A stretch of 64,000 bases of DNA from an uncultured Roseibium sp. (lineage in GTDB: Bacteria > Pseudomonadota > Alphaproteobacteria > Rhizobiales > Stappiaceae). Below, one piece after another: positions 35,275 to 43,750 of the stretch. Made by a program: the position numbers and the translations under genes. The stretch lies in the NCBI RefSeq assembly GCF_947494555.1, contig NZ_CANLVF010000002.1, forward strand, positions 1,054,001-1,118,000, in the 5' to 3' direction. Within the stretch, counting starts at the first letter, position 1, and every line of letters begins with the position of its first letter. Below the pieces are notes generated by a model. That model saw nothing but the letters and a program-made list of their open reading frames with translations. It was not told the origin of the DNA and made no database searches.

Positions 35275-36165
35275 TCACGCACCGAGATAGAGGCCGCTCC
35301 GTGCCTTAAAAGCGTCAGCTGTAAAACGCAGGAAAGCGCGAATGCGGGCGACATTTTTAAGGTCGGGATGAGTCAGAACCCAGATGTCGAGATATCTTGA
35401 GGGCTCCATGCCCGGGATCCGGACCAGATCAGGATCCGGATCGCCGAGGAAACAGGGCAAACGCCCGACACCCATCCCGGCTTTCACCGCGGCCAGAAGC
35501 GCAATCATGTCGTCCGCAACCAGGCTAATGAACGCCGATGGATAGCGTGAGCGGATGTCCTTGGGAACACCCTGCCCCCACCATTTGAAGGTCACGCAGG
35601 GCAGCGGTGCACTGGCGTGGCTGGTCTCCAGAATGTCGCGGTGTTTGCGGGCAAAATCTCGGGACATGTAGTAACAACGGTTCTGGCCGGTTGCCAGACG
35701 GCCGAACAGCGTTTCACCGGGATTGTCCGTCACCCTGACCGCGATATCCGCCTCGCGGCGGTGCAGACTGAGCTTCTCGTTGGCCGCGATCATCTGCAAT
35801 TCTATCCGGGGATGGCGCTCGGCGAATTGCTGCATGATCTCGGCAAGTTGTACCTGGAACAGCAGCTGAGCTGCCGTTATCCGCAGCGGGCCCTCCAGTT
35901 CGGCATCCTGAGCGGTGATGCGCGTGTCGAGGGCCAACACTTCGGCCTCCATGCGCTTTGCGGCAGCAACGGCTTCTGCACCGGCGGCAGTCGGCACAAA
36001 GCCTTCCGGCAGGCGTTCGAAAAGCCGCGTCGCCATCCGCTCTTCGAGTGCGGCGAGACGGCGCGACACGGTAGAGTGCGTGACACCAAGCCCTTTTGCT
36101 GCCTTCGTGACGTTACCGGCATTCGCGATAGCCAGCACGAATTTCAGATCGTCCCAGTTCTCCAT
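35275..36165 (-). CDS. LysR-family transcriptional regulator
   Basis: 296 aa. N-terminal winged helix-turn-helix (NVTKAAKGLGVTHSTVSRRLAALEERM, about residues 18-42) and a LysR substrate-binding domain (about 90-290). It ends with RIRAFLRFTADAFKARSG, a tail seen in the LTTR subgroup near DUF1330 and amino-acid genes. It is divergent from the DUF1330 gene across a 147-bp gap containing two dyads. Convergent with the methyltransferase gene, 12 bp away. Effector unknown. Confidence 0.88.
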   Translation of the reverse strand: MENWDDLKFVLAIANAGNVTKAAKGLGVTHSTVSRRLAALEERMATRLFERLPEGFVPTAAGAEAVAAAKRMEAEVLALDTRITAQDAELEGPLRITAAQLLFQVQLAEIMQQFAERHPRIELQMIAANEKLSLHRREADIAVRVTDNPGETLFGRLATGQNRCYYMSRDFARKHRDILETSHASAPLPCVTFKWWGQGVPKDIRSRYPSAFISLVADDMIALLAAVKAGMGVGRLPCFLGDPDPDLVRIPGMEPSRYLDIWVLTHPDLKNVARIRAFLRFTADAFKARSGLYLGA

Positions 36166-36216
36166 TCAGATATCAATCGCAGCTAAACCAAAAGAATCCA
36201 ATATCTTTTTCCGTTG

Positions 36217-36253
36217 GTGCATTTTTGCACACCCATGTTCTAAAATTGAACAT
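36217..36253. promoter_or_regulatory. Candidate LysR operator dyads
   Basis: Two short dyads between the divergent LysR and DUF1330 genes: GTGCA-N4-TGCAC (36217-36230) and ATGTTC-N7-GAACAT (36235-36253). The second matches the size of the T-N11-A type LysR box. Regulation of the DUF1330 gene is inferred. Confidence 0.55.
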
Positions 36254-36312
36254 TTTTTCGCAGCCACCTCTCGGGTTAGCGTGCGAACATCTCAAACGCA
36301 AGGAGACGACCC

Positions 36313-36600
36313 ATGCCCGTACAAGCACTTGCCATGATAACAGTCACTGACAAAGAGACGCTTGGCGCTTATCGAGAAAAAGCCGCGGAGGCTCTTGCCA
36401 AGCATGGCGGCAGCGTCGTGGCGGCCGACCCGGAAGTCACAGTTCTCGAAGCAGCAGGCGATACGCCGAACATTGCCGCCCTTCTGTCGTTTCCGAGTGT
36501 CGATGCTGCAAAGGCCTGGCGCGAAGACCCGGATCTTGCAGACATTCATGCACTCAGAAACAAGGGAGGTAAATCGACGATTGTCGTGTTGCCGGGCTAA
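36313..36600 (+). CDS. DUF1330 domain protein
   Basis: 95 aa DUF1330 protein of the dimeric ferredoxin-like fold: VTDKETLGAYREKAAEALAKHGGSVVAADPEVTVLEA, then LLSFPSVDAAKAWREDPDLADIHALRNKGGKSTIVVLPG. Members of this family are small and mostly uncharacterised, and some help in polyketide or oxidation chemistry. ATG follows an AAGGAGACG site. It is the presumed target of the divergent LysR regulator. Confidence 0.88.
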   Translation: MPVQALAMITVTDKETLGAYREKAAEALAKHGGSVVAADPEVTVLEAAGDTPNIAALLSFPSVDAAKAWREDPDLADIHALRNKGGKSTIVVLPG

Positions 36601-36693
36601 CCTCCGGCCAATCGAAACTCCTGACCAAAAATCCTCAAATGATGGCGTACCAGGCTCAAGGAGCCTTGTGCGCCTCATTCATTTTCAAGTTTC

Positions 36694-36715
36694 TTATTGT
36701 TATTTTTAACAATAA
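36694..36715. promoter_or_regulatory. AT-rich perfect palindrome upstream of the haloperoxidase gene
   Basis: TTATTGTTA-TTTT-TAACAATAA, a 9-bp perfect inverted repeat with a 4-nt spacer, 172 bp before the haloperoxidase start. It has no trailing U-tract. It could be an operator. No protein is assigned to it. Confidence 0.4.
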
Positions 36716-36886
36716 CGTACAGGAGGCATCGGTTGAAAAGGTTGATAAATAAGTATTCCTAATTGAGCCAATAAGAATTACTGATTGTACGATTTTGAAA
36801 CGCTCAACTTAAACTTACACCGTGCTTCACGGAATATTTTTGAATGAAGCATGCATTTTGATAGCTGATTTTTTTGGAGAATTGAT

Positions 36887-38683
36887 ATGGACAGACGCCA
36901 GTGGTCCCATAACATGCGTGTAGCTGCCGCCGAACGGGCAAGAGCACACGAACATCCCTCCCACAAAGCCAACGGTGATGAACAGAAGTTTGCCACCGCC
37001 AACTACGCCATGTCCTTCACTAAAGGTCTGGAACACGACTGCAACACCGGCCTTGTAGAACAGCCCGAACATTTCGAAGCCTTCAGAACCGCGATTGACA
37101 AGGGCGAAATCGCCGCGTTTCAGGATGGGTCCGTGCCACCGGCAAAGCAGAAAGAGCGGCAGTGGGAAGCACCGACGGCCGGTGTCGTCGGCGATCTGGA
37201 AGGACCGGACGCCCAGGCCGTAACGATGCCGCCGGCCCCACCGCTCGGTTCGGACGAACTCGCTTACGAGATGGCCGAAGTATATGAGCTGGCGCTTCTG
37301 CGCGACCAAGCCTTGACGGACTTTGAAGGCAAGCGCAAAACCGGAGCGAATGCAACGGACGTTGATAAAAGCCTGGATCGACTGAACGCACTTCAATATA
37401 CGGCCGACGGTTTTTCGGGACGCCCGAGGAAACATGGCGGCAAGCACATCACACCGCAGCAGGCATTTCGCGGTTCTTCACCAGGCGTGGAAAATGGCCC
37501 CTACCTTTCGCAATTCATGCTGATCGGCAATCATTCCCCGGGCAAACCAGCCGAAGTCAAGAACGGTGAGATCACGTACGGTCCGCAAAAGATCAGCCAG
37601 AAGGTTCCAGCTGCCCAAACAGGACCAACCGGCGATTTCATGACGGAGTGGAATGACTGGCTCACGGTCCAGAACGGTGCCGACACGCGTAACAACAGCG
37701 TGTTGTTCCCCGCGGGCAAAGGTTGGAAATTTATCGCTACGCCGCGCGACCTTGCCACTTATGTGCACGACGATGCGCTTTATCAAGCTTACCTCAATGC
37801 CTGTCTGATCCTGCTCGGAATGCGTGCTTCCTTCGACCCGGCTTTCGACGCTCTTTCAGGACACGGCCAGCAGGCAAAAGGCGCGAATTGGGAAGCCGGT
37901 GGCTTTGCACTTTACGGCGGCCCACACATTCTAACGCTGGTCACTGAAGTTGCGACCCGGGCTCTGAAGGCGGTCCGGTTCCAGAAATTCAACAACCATA
38001 TTCGCCTGCGCCCTGAAGCCCTGGCTGCGCGGATCGAAAAAGCCGCCGACATAGACAATGGTTATTTCTACGGTGAAAAGGTATTCCGGGGCCTGGAGCA
38101 CAGCATTATCGATACCGTGAAAGCGATCAGAAGCGGAAATGCGAGTGGAAGCGCATTGCTGCCTATGGCCTTTCAGGAAGGCTCGCCAATGCACCCGGCC
38201 TATGGTGCTGGCCATGCGACTGTTGCCGGAGCCTGCGTGACCGTTCTCAAAGCGTATTTCGATACCTCTGCCGTTCTGGTCCATCGCAAGCAGAAAAACG
38301 GTGACGGCAAGGCAGACAATGAAATCGCGTTTCGCCGCCCCCTGAAGAAAGACGCCAAGACGGGCAAGCATACCTTGTCAGCCGATGACATGCCTGTTGC
38401 CTTTGTACCCAAGGACGCAAGCGGCAATCAGCTGGTCGAATCCAAAAACCAGAAGAGTTTCCTCACCCTCGAGGGCGAACTCAACAAACTCGCCGCCAAC
38501 ATCTCGATCGGGCGCAATATGGGCGGTGTGCACTACTTCTCCGACTATTACGACAGCCTGCGCATGGGCGAGGAAATCGCCATCCGGATGCTTGAGGAGC
38601 AAGCCCTTTGCTACTCCACCGACCCGTTCGTCATGAGCGTTCCAACGTTCGACGGCGACGTGGTGCGGATCGGAGCCCGCTAG
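36887..38683 (+). CDS. Vanadium-dependent haloperoxidase family protein
   Basis: 598 aa. The vanadate-binding triad region of the PAP2/VHPO superfamily is visible. Lys and Arg-Pro lie in KFNNHIRLRPEA (K-x6-RP). The GH element is in AYGAGHATVAGACV, where the family form is PSGH. The R-x4-G-x-H element is in RNMGGVHYFSDYYD, giving the vanadate-ligating His. It has no clear signal peptide. These enzymes oxidise Cl, Br or I with hydrogen peroxide and halogenate organic compounds; halide choice is not predictable. A GGAG site and ATG at 36887 support the start. Monocistronic in context. Confidence 0.88.
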   Translation: MDRRQWSHNMRVAAAERARAHEHPSHKANGDEQKFATANYAMSFTKGLEHDCNTGLVEQPEHFEAFRTAIDKGEIAAFQDGSVPPAKQKERQWEAPTAGVVGDLEGPDAQAVTMPPAPPLGSDELAYEMAEVYELALLRDQALTDFEGKRKTGANATDVDKSLDRLNALQYTADGFSGRPRKHGGKHITPQQAFRGSSPGVENGPYLSQFMLIGNHSPGKPAEVKNGEITYGPQKISQKVPAAQTGPTGDFMTEWNDWLTVQNGADTRNNSVLFPAGKGWKFIATPRDLATYVHDDALYQAYLNACLILLGMRASFDPAFDALSGHGQQAKGANWEAGGFALYGGPHILTLVTEVATRALKAVRFQKFNNHIRLRPEALAARIEKAADIDNGYFYGEKVFRGLEHSIIDTVKAIRSGNASGSALLPMAFQEGSPMHPAYGAGHATVAGACVTVLKAYFDTSAVLVHRKQKNGDGKADNEIAFRRPLKKDAKTGKHTLSADDMPVAFVPKDASGNQLVESKNQKSFLTLEGELNKLAANISIGRNMGGVHYFSDYYDSLRMGEEIAIRMLEEQALCYSTDPFVMSVPTFDGDVVRIGAR

Positions 38684-38946
38684 GCATAACCAGCGGAGCG
38701 GCACAGCTTCCTGCCGCTTCGCGTCGTCTGGTTTGCCGGCGGCGCGAACGCGGTGGGCGTTGCAAAAAAGTGTGTAAGCTGCCCCTTTATATTGTGAACG
38801 CTTCGCTTAAGGTGGCGCGACCGCAGCGATTGGCGGCGACTGGATTGTTGGTGTTATCAAGGACGTTTAAAGCATGAGGGTGTTCACTGACGAACAAGAG
38901 GCAATGCGACCCTCGAAAACAACAAATCAAAGACAAAGAAAGAAAC

Positions 38947-39576
38947 TTGACTATCAGTGAAGAAAAGGGGTGCAAACATCCCGAAAAAGAAATCAGAGCC
39001 GTCCACGACGAGAAGACGATACGCGTTTATCAGGCCTATTCGGACGAAATTGCAAACTCTGCCGTTAAGCATCACACATTCGTTTCTCCGCCCTTTAAGT
39101 TAACACGAATGACCTGGATAAAGCCGTCCTTTCTATGGATGATGTATAGAGCTGGGTGGAGCTACAAAGACAAGAATCAGAAAAGAATTCTGGCCATTGA
39201 TATCACCAGAGAAGGCTTCCAATGGGCCTTGCAGAATAGCTGCTTAAGCAGCCATCATGGCGGCACGCAAGCAGCTGAAGACTGGCAGACCGTGAAGGAA
39301 CACTCCCCAGTCAGGATTCAGTGGGACCCTGAACGTGATATTTATTTGAACAGACTGGACTATCGATCCATTCAGATCGGGCTTAGTGGCGAGGCTGTTG
39401 AACGCTATTGCCGAGACTGGATCGATAGCATTACCGACATCACCGAACTGGCAAGGCAGATCAAAGCGGACGTCGACGCAAAAAATCTCGATGCTGCGCG
39501 TGCACTGCTGCCACGCGAAGAAAGTTTTCAAATTCCAAGTGGTCTAGCCTTGAGAATTGGGCTTACCAAGGCCTGA
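38947..39576 (+). CDS. DUF4291 domain protein
   Basis: 209 aa reading from a TTG at 38947, because no in-frame ATG precedes the conserved start. DUF4291 signature: IRVYQAYSDEIANSAVKHHTFVSPPFKLTRMTWIKPSFLWMMYRAGW, then QKRILAIDITREGFQWAL, VRIQWDPERDIYLNRLDYRSIQIGLSGEAVERYCRDWI. The family is of unknown function, widespread and often stand-alone. The start codon is uncertain. Confidence 0.82.
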   Translation: MTISEEKGCKHPEKEIRAVHDEKTIRVYQAYSDEIANSAVKHHTFVSPPFKLTRMTWIKPSFLWMMYRAGWSYKDKNQKRILAIDITREGFQWALQNSCLSSHHGGTQAAEDWQTVKEHSPVRIQWDPERDIYLNRLDYRSIQIGLSGEAVERYCRDWIDSITDITELARQIKADVDAKNLDAARALLPREESFQIPSGLALRIGLTKA

Positions 39577-39638
39577 TTTTTAGGTACTAAAACAAAAAAC
39601 ACACCAGGAATGAGCTGTTGAATAAACAGTTCCTCGCA

Positions 39639-39754
39639 TTTGTCATCCCTACGAAGGCAGGGATCCAGTGCCCCGCGATCCCGGCTGAAGGAAAAAAAAT
39701 CAACGCACGGAATACTGGTTCCCGGCTCGCGCTGCGCTTGGCCGGGATGACAAA
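39639..39754. repeat. Palindromic REPIN-like element
   Basis: A 116-bp element bounded by perfect 11-bp inverted ends (TTTGTCATCCC / GGGATGACAAA). Inside are two REP-like hairpins related to the blocks of the array at 31-32.5 kb, including the reverse complement of the GGCCAAGCGCAGCGCGAGCC block. Confidence 0.85.
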
Positions 39755-39798
39755 TCGTTTGCTTTGGCTAGTTAGATGTCAAAGATACCTAATTATGA

Positions 39799-39927
39799 GG
39801 CTTCACAAGCCGCATGCGCCAGGTGACGCCTTTCTTGTCCGAAACGAGACGGTAATCGTCCAGGACTTCCCATTTCGTTTCGTCGTCGGTTGCCGCCCAG
39901 AGGCTGTTGATCAGCTTGTTGGCGCCG
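39799..39927 (-). pseudogene. Duplicated 3' fragment of the downstream methyltransferase gene
   Basis: 129 bp that match 40575-40703 at 127 positions; the two differences lie at 39876-39877 (GT versus AC). It corresponds to the last about 43 codons of the methyltransferase gene. There is no start, so it is a gene remnant. The stretch between the copies includes the secreted protein gene. Confidence 0.9.
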
Positions 39928-39964
39928 CTTGTGGTTCATTATCTAAAAATATCTTTCGAACCAA

Positions 39965-40486
39965 CTAGTTGCCTTCGGCGTTCACCGAGAGTTCCCGAAA
40001 CAGTTTCAATCGTTGATAGGCATTGTCTTCATGGAGGAGAAGCTGAGTATCAAGGGTCACAAATCCTGCCATCTTGTCCAGGTTTGCAAATTGAAACTCC
40101 ACCAATAAATCAGTCTCTTGAATTGCATTGGCGACAATCAAATACTCAAAACCGGGAATAATCATCACACCGCAAGTTGCCATACCGGGAAAGTAAGCCA
40201 ACGGCTTATTCGCGAACTGTTTTCCCTTCAACACTTCTATTGGTCGAAAGAAAACTCTGGAAATTCCTTCCGGTTCGGCAGCTTTCTGTGTCTCTGGCAA
40301 AGTTGCAATCTGATCCTGCTTCAGATCGTCTTTTGTCCCAAGGTAGTCCGCCCGCTCAACCCGCGCTCGAGCAATAAAAGTCGCGTCAGCGAATATTTGC
40401 TTCGGCCCTGGAGGGTCTATTCTGTCGCATGCCAGCGCTGGGAGCGACATCAAGGCGCACAAGCTTCCCAGAAGCAAACGTATCAT
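39965..40486 (-). CDS. Secreted hypothetical protein
   Basis: 173 aa. A signal peptide (residues 1 to about 19, MIRLLLGSLCALMSLPALA) ends before Cys20, so the product is periplasmic or possibly a lipoprotein. The rest is mixed alpha/beta with FIARARVERADYL and RVFFRPIEVLKGKQFANKPLAYFPGM, a tissue-inhibitor-like (NTR-type) pattern also seen in small bacterial secreted proteins. No confident family name. It lies between the two copies of the methyltransferase 3' end and may have been inserted with the duplication. Confidence 0.65.
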   Translation of the reverse strand: MIRLLLGSLCALMSLPALACDRIDPPGPKQIFADATFIARARVERADYLGTKDDLKQDQIATLPETQKAAEPEGISRVFFRPIEVLKGKQFANKPLAYFPGMATCGVMIIPGFEYLIVANAIQETDLLVEFQFANLDKMAGFVTLDTQLLLHEDNAYQRLKLFRELSVNAEGN

Positions 40487-40567
40487 TCAACCTGCCCATG
40501 TTTTTCGATGGTGAAGTCTCTTCCTCGAATGGAGCGGATTTTGGACACTGTACGAAAAGAGGGCAGG

Positions 40568-41158
40568 TCAGAGCGGCTTCACAAGCCGCATGCGCCAGGT
40601 GACGCCTTTCTTGTCCGAAACGAGACGGTAATCGTCCAGGACTTCCCATTTCACTTCGTCGTCGGTTGCCGCCCAGAGGCTGTTGATCAGCTTGTTGGCG
40701 CCGGACTCAGGCCGCTTCGGGGAGTACATGGACAATGCGATAACCCCATCCTTCTTCAGGAAGGGCACGTAGCGGCTGACGACGGCGGACGGATCGTCGG
40801 CGAAGTGCAGCACTTCGTTGAACACGATGGCAGAGAATGTTTCGCCGTTCTGCGGCTCGAACGTGTGCATATCGCCGGCGCGCAGTGAAGCGATGGCCGG
40901 GTCGACATTGGCAATTTCAAGCGAAGCGGGTGACAGATCCATGCCGACATAGCGCTTGATGCCCATCGGTTTAAGCCGCTCATAGAGCAACCCTTCGCCG
41001 CAGCCGATATCGAGGACCTCATCCATGGAGCCGGTCAGCGACAGCCACATACCGATGATGCCGTAGCGGCCACTTTCGGGAAGTGAGCGCAGAAAGGCCC
41101 AGCGCCCGGCTTCGTATTCCTCATCCCAGCCTTCGGCAGTGGTGGCGTTCTTTGACAT
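40568..41158 (-). CDS. Class I SAM-dependent methyltransferase
   Basis: 196 aa from the ATG at 41156-41158 with an AGGAAG site; the reading from 41227 overlaps the permease gene and is less likely. Motif I is VLDIGCGEGLLYERL, motif II region VGMDLSPASLEIANV, followed by AIVFNEVLHFADDPSAVVSRYVPFLKKDGVIALSMY. Substrate unknown. It is the last gene of the peptide transporter operon, about 65 bp after the second permease. Its 3' end is duplicated at 39799-39927. Confidence 0.85.
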   Translation of the reverse strand: MSKNATTAEGWDEEYEAGRWAFLRSLPESGRYGIIGMWLSLTGSMDEVLDIGCGEGLLYERLKPMGIKRYVGMDLSPASLEIANVDPAIASLRAGDMHTFEPQNGETFSAIVFNEVLHFADDPSAVVSRYVPFLKKDGVIALSMYSPKRPESGANKLINSLWAATDDEVKWEVLDDYRLVSDKKGVTWRMRLVKPL

Positions 41159-41223
41159 GACGGCTTCCTGACAGCAAAGGCGGGCCGAAGCGGCCCGCCG
41201 GATCAAATCGAATTTCAAGAGCT

Positions 41224-42405
41224 TCACTTATAGGGATCTGCCGCGTCGCGCAAACCGTCGCCAAGGAAATTGAACGCCAGTACCACGATTATGATCGGGA
41301 TCACCGGCGCCATCAGCCAGGGGTAAACGGTGACGACGGAAATGTTCTGGGCTTCATTCAGAAGAACGCCCCAGGACACCGCCGGTCGTCGCAGACCAAG
41401 GTTCAGGAAGGAGAGCGCCGTTTCCCCCAGGATCATGGCCGGAATCGACAGGGTTGCCGAGGCAATGATGTGACTGGTGAAACCTGGCAGCAGGTGCCTG
41501 GTGATGACGCGTTTCGGCTTGGCACCCATTAAGACGGCCGCCTTGGCATATTCTTCTTCGCGCAGGGACAGGAGTTTTGATCGGACCGCGCGTGCCAGCC
41601 CCGGCCAGTCCAGCAAGCCGAGAATGATGGTCAGTCCGAAATAAATCCAAATCGGACTCCAGGTGACCGGCAAGGCCGCAGAAAGCGCCATCCAGAGCGG
41701 GAGTTCGGGCATTGAGCGAATGATTTCAATCATGCGCTGGATAATGCTGTCCAGGATGCCGCCAAAATAACCCGCAACACCGCCGAAGAAGAGGCCGAGA
41801 ACGATCGAGATCGTGACACCGACGAGACCGACGGTGAGCGACAGACGCGCCCCGTAGACCAGACCGGAGAACTGGTCACGGCCAAGCCGGTCCGTTCCGA
41901 TCAGGAACAGCGTACCACCTTCGGCCGCGCAGAACAGGTGGAAGTCGGCATCAAACAGACCCCAGAACTCGTAGGAGTCTCCGCGGCAGAAAAAGCGGAT
42001 CGGCTGGACGTCATCGGTATTTTCCGTGAACACCCATTGCAGGGTCTCCATGTCGATCTCCGACGTCATGCCATAGACGAAGGGTCCGACAAACGAGCCT
42101 TCGTGAAAGAGATGCACCGACTGAGGCGGCGCAAACAGATGCAGGCTGTCGCGCGAATTGGGGCCGTAGGGTGCTATCACCTCGGCAAAGGGGACGCACA
42201 GGTAAAACAGGATCAACACGACACCGGACCAAACAGCAATCTTGTGGCGCTTGAACTTCCACCACATGATCTGCCACTGGGATGCCTGGTAAAACCGCTC
42301 CTGTTCTTCCGTCATTTCCTCCGTGACAGCAGGATTGAAAGGCGTCGGGTCGACGTAGTGTTCAACTTCACGAGCGGGCGTGCCGTCTTTCATGTCCATG
42401 CTCAT
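41224..42405 (-). CDS. Peptide ABC transporter permease (DppC/OppC type)
   Basis: 393 aa. A long cytoplasmic N-terminus with an OppC-type first helix (about residues 57-75), an extracytoplasmic loop of about 130 residues, and a BPD-type core. The core contains FLIGTDRLGRDQFSGLVYGARLSL and the EAA-like loop EEEYAKAAVLMGAKPKRVITRHLLPGF. With the DppB partner it forms the channel for oligopeptides or similar ligands. The start overlaps the upstream permease stop by 4 bp. Confidence 0.92.
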   Translation of the reverse strand: MSMDMKDGTPAREVEHYVDPTPFNPAVTEEMTEEQERFYQASQWQIMWWKFKRHKIAVWSGVVLILFYLCVPFAEVIAPYGPNSRDSLHLFAPPQSVHLFHEGSFVGPFVYGMTSEIDMETLQWVFTENTDDVQPIRFFCRGDSYEFWGLFDADFHLFCAAEGGTLFLIGTDRLGRDQFSGLVYGARLSLTVGLVGVTISIVLGLFFGGVAGYFGGILDSIIQRMIEIIRSMPELPLWMALSAALPVTWSPIWIYFGLTIILGLLDWPGLARAVRSKLLSLREEEYAKAAVLMGAKPKRVITRHLLPGFTSHIIASATLSIPAMILGETALSFLNLGLRRPAVSWGVLLNEAQNISVVTVYPWLMAPVIPIIIVVLAFNFLGDGLRDAADPYK

Positions 42406-43427
42406 GACGATGCCCTCCCACCGAGACGTATGCGTGGATCGAGAACAGCCAGCAGCAGGTCCGAAATCAGCATGCCGATCAGCGTCAGCACCGCAACAAA
42501 CAGCAGGATAAAGCCTGAAAGAAACTGATCCTGCGACTGCAGCGCCGAGAGCAGGATCGGTCCGACAGTCGGCAGGCTCATGACCACCGAAACAATGACC
42601 GAGCCCGACACCATTGACGGGATCAGGTTACCGATGTCGGCGATGAATGGGTTGATTGCCATGCGCAGCGGATACTTGATCAGCAGTTGGTTTTCCTTCA
42701 AACCCTTCGCGCGGCCTGTGGTGACGTATTGCTTGTGCAGTTCATCCAGCAAATTGGCTCGAAGCCGGCGGATCATCGCTGCTGTGCCGGAAGTCCCGAT
42801 AACGATCGTTGGAACGATCAGATGGGCAAGAACCGACATCGCCTTGTCAAAGCTCCAAGGCTGATCGATGTATTCAGGTGCCATCAGACCGCCGACTGAC
42901 AGGCCAAACCATTGATTGAAAAAGTAAAGCAGGATCAGTGCAAGAAGGAAGTTCGGGGTCGCCAACCCGATATATCCAAGAAACGTGAATCCGTAGTCGC
43001 CCCAGGAATACTGTCGTGTCGCCGAATAGATCCCGATCGGAAACGAGACAACATACACGAAGAGAATGGTCGCGAAATTGAGTACGATCGTCAGCGGGAG
43101 GGTCGGGCCGACCACCTGTTCGACCGGTTTGTCGAACTCGAAGGACCAGCCCCAGTTTCCCTGAATGAGGCCATCAAACCCGTGCGGACCCTGCCATAGG
43201 CCTATCCAGATCAGGTAGCGTTCGAAAAAGGGACGGTCGAGCGAGAACTCCTTGCGCAGGAATTCAAGCTTGGCGACCGAGGACTGCTCTCCGGAAGATT
43301 TGAGAGCAGCGATCTGATTGGAAATATAGTCTCCGGCCGGAAGCTCAATGATGAAAAAGGTCAAAAGGCTGATCACCAACAAGGTTGGGACCATCATGAA
43401 AATCCGGCGAATAATATAATAGAGCAC
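42402..43427 (-). CDS. Peptide ABC transporter permease (DppB/OppB type)
   Basis: 341 aa from a GTG with a GGGGAG site. N-terminal helix (LYYIIRRIFMMVPTLLVISLLTFFIIELPAGDYI) and a BPD transport core with LLDELHKQYVTTGRAKGLKENQLLIKYPLRMAINPF as the ATPase-docking loop. Translationally coupled to the DppC-type gene. It lies 324 bp after the binding-protein gene, with a hairpin in the gap. Confidence 0.92.
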   Translation of the reverse strand: MLYYIIRRIFMMVPTLLVISLLTFFIIELPAGDYISNQIAALKSSGEQSSVAKLEFLRKEFSLDRPFFERYLIWIGLWQGPHGFDGLIQGNWGWSFEFDKPVEQVVGPTLPLTIVLNFATILFVYVVSFPIGIYSATRQYSWGDYGFTFLGYIGLATPNFLLALILLYFFNQWFGLSVGGLMAPEYIDQPWSFDKAMSVLAHLIVPTIVIGTSGTAAMIRRLRANLLDELHKQYVTTGRAKGLKENQLLIKYPLRMAINPFIADIGNLIPSMVSGSVIVSVVMSLPTVGPILLSALQSQDQFLSGFILLFVAVLTLIGMLISDLLLAVLDPRIRLGGRASS

Positions 43428-43750
43428 CTATACTCCCCTCACCCCGACGCGACCGCCGCAACACTCAAAAGCGCATCGCACGCGCACCTTCAAATGCCAA
43501 CCTATTGGAGCTCCGCGACTTATCCGGCACATTCACCCGGTCGCCCGTCCCCATTAAACCCCATTCCGGTTGCGCCCGCGACGCAATCCAATCGAATAAC
43601 ACGACCCCGATTTTCCGCAAGCTCACCACGTCATGCCGTGTTCTGGCAAATCAACAAGTCCCGGTAAACGTTCGTGCGGCAAACCGATATGTGCCCGGAC
43701 AAGACACTATTCGATTTGCCGCACGTCTTTGCGAAATTCTGCAAGCCGGT
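43428..43750. other. 323-bp gap between binding protein and permease genes
   Basis: No gene. The main structure is the hairpin at 43673-43725. The gap is large for an operon and could allow a second promoter or differential mRNA stability. Confidence 0.5.
43673..43725. other. Long inverted repeat in the transporter operon
   Basis: Perfect 11-bp arms CGTGCGGCAAA (43673-43683) and TTTGCCGCACG (43715-43725), with further partial pairing inside. There is no U-tract on the minus-strand side. A stabiliser or attenuator of the upstream binding-protein mRNA is plausible. Confidence 0.6.

Larger units (their letters stand above)
39577..39964. other. 388-bp intergenic region made of repeat and duplicated gene debris
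   Basis: It contains the REPIN-like palindrome at 39639-39754 and a 129-bp near-copy (127 of 129 bases) of the 3' end of the methyltransferase gene at 39799-39927. No intact gene is present. Confidence 0.8.

Noticed and set aside
38697..38718. Hairpin AGCGGCA/TGCCGCT after the haloperoxidase gene
   Set aside because: Only 7 bp with an 8-nt loop and no U-tract; too weak to call a terminator.
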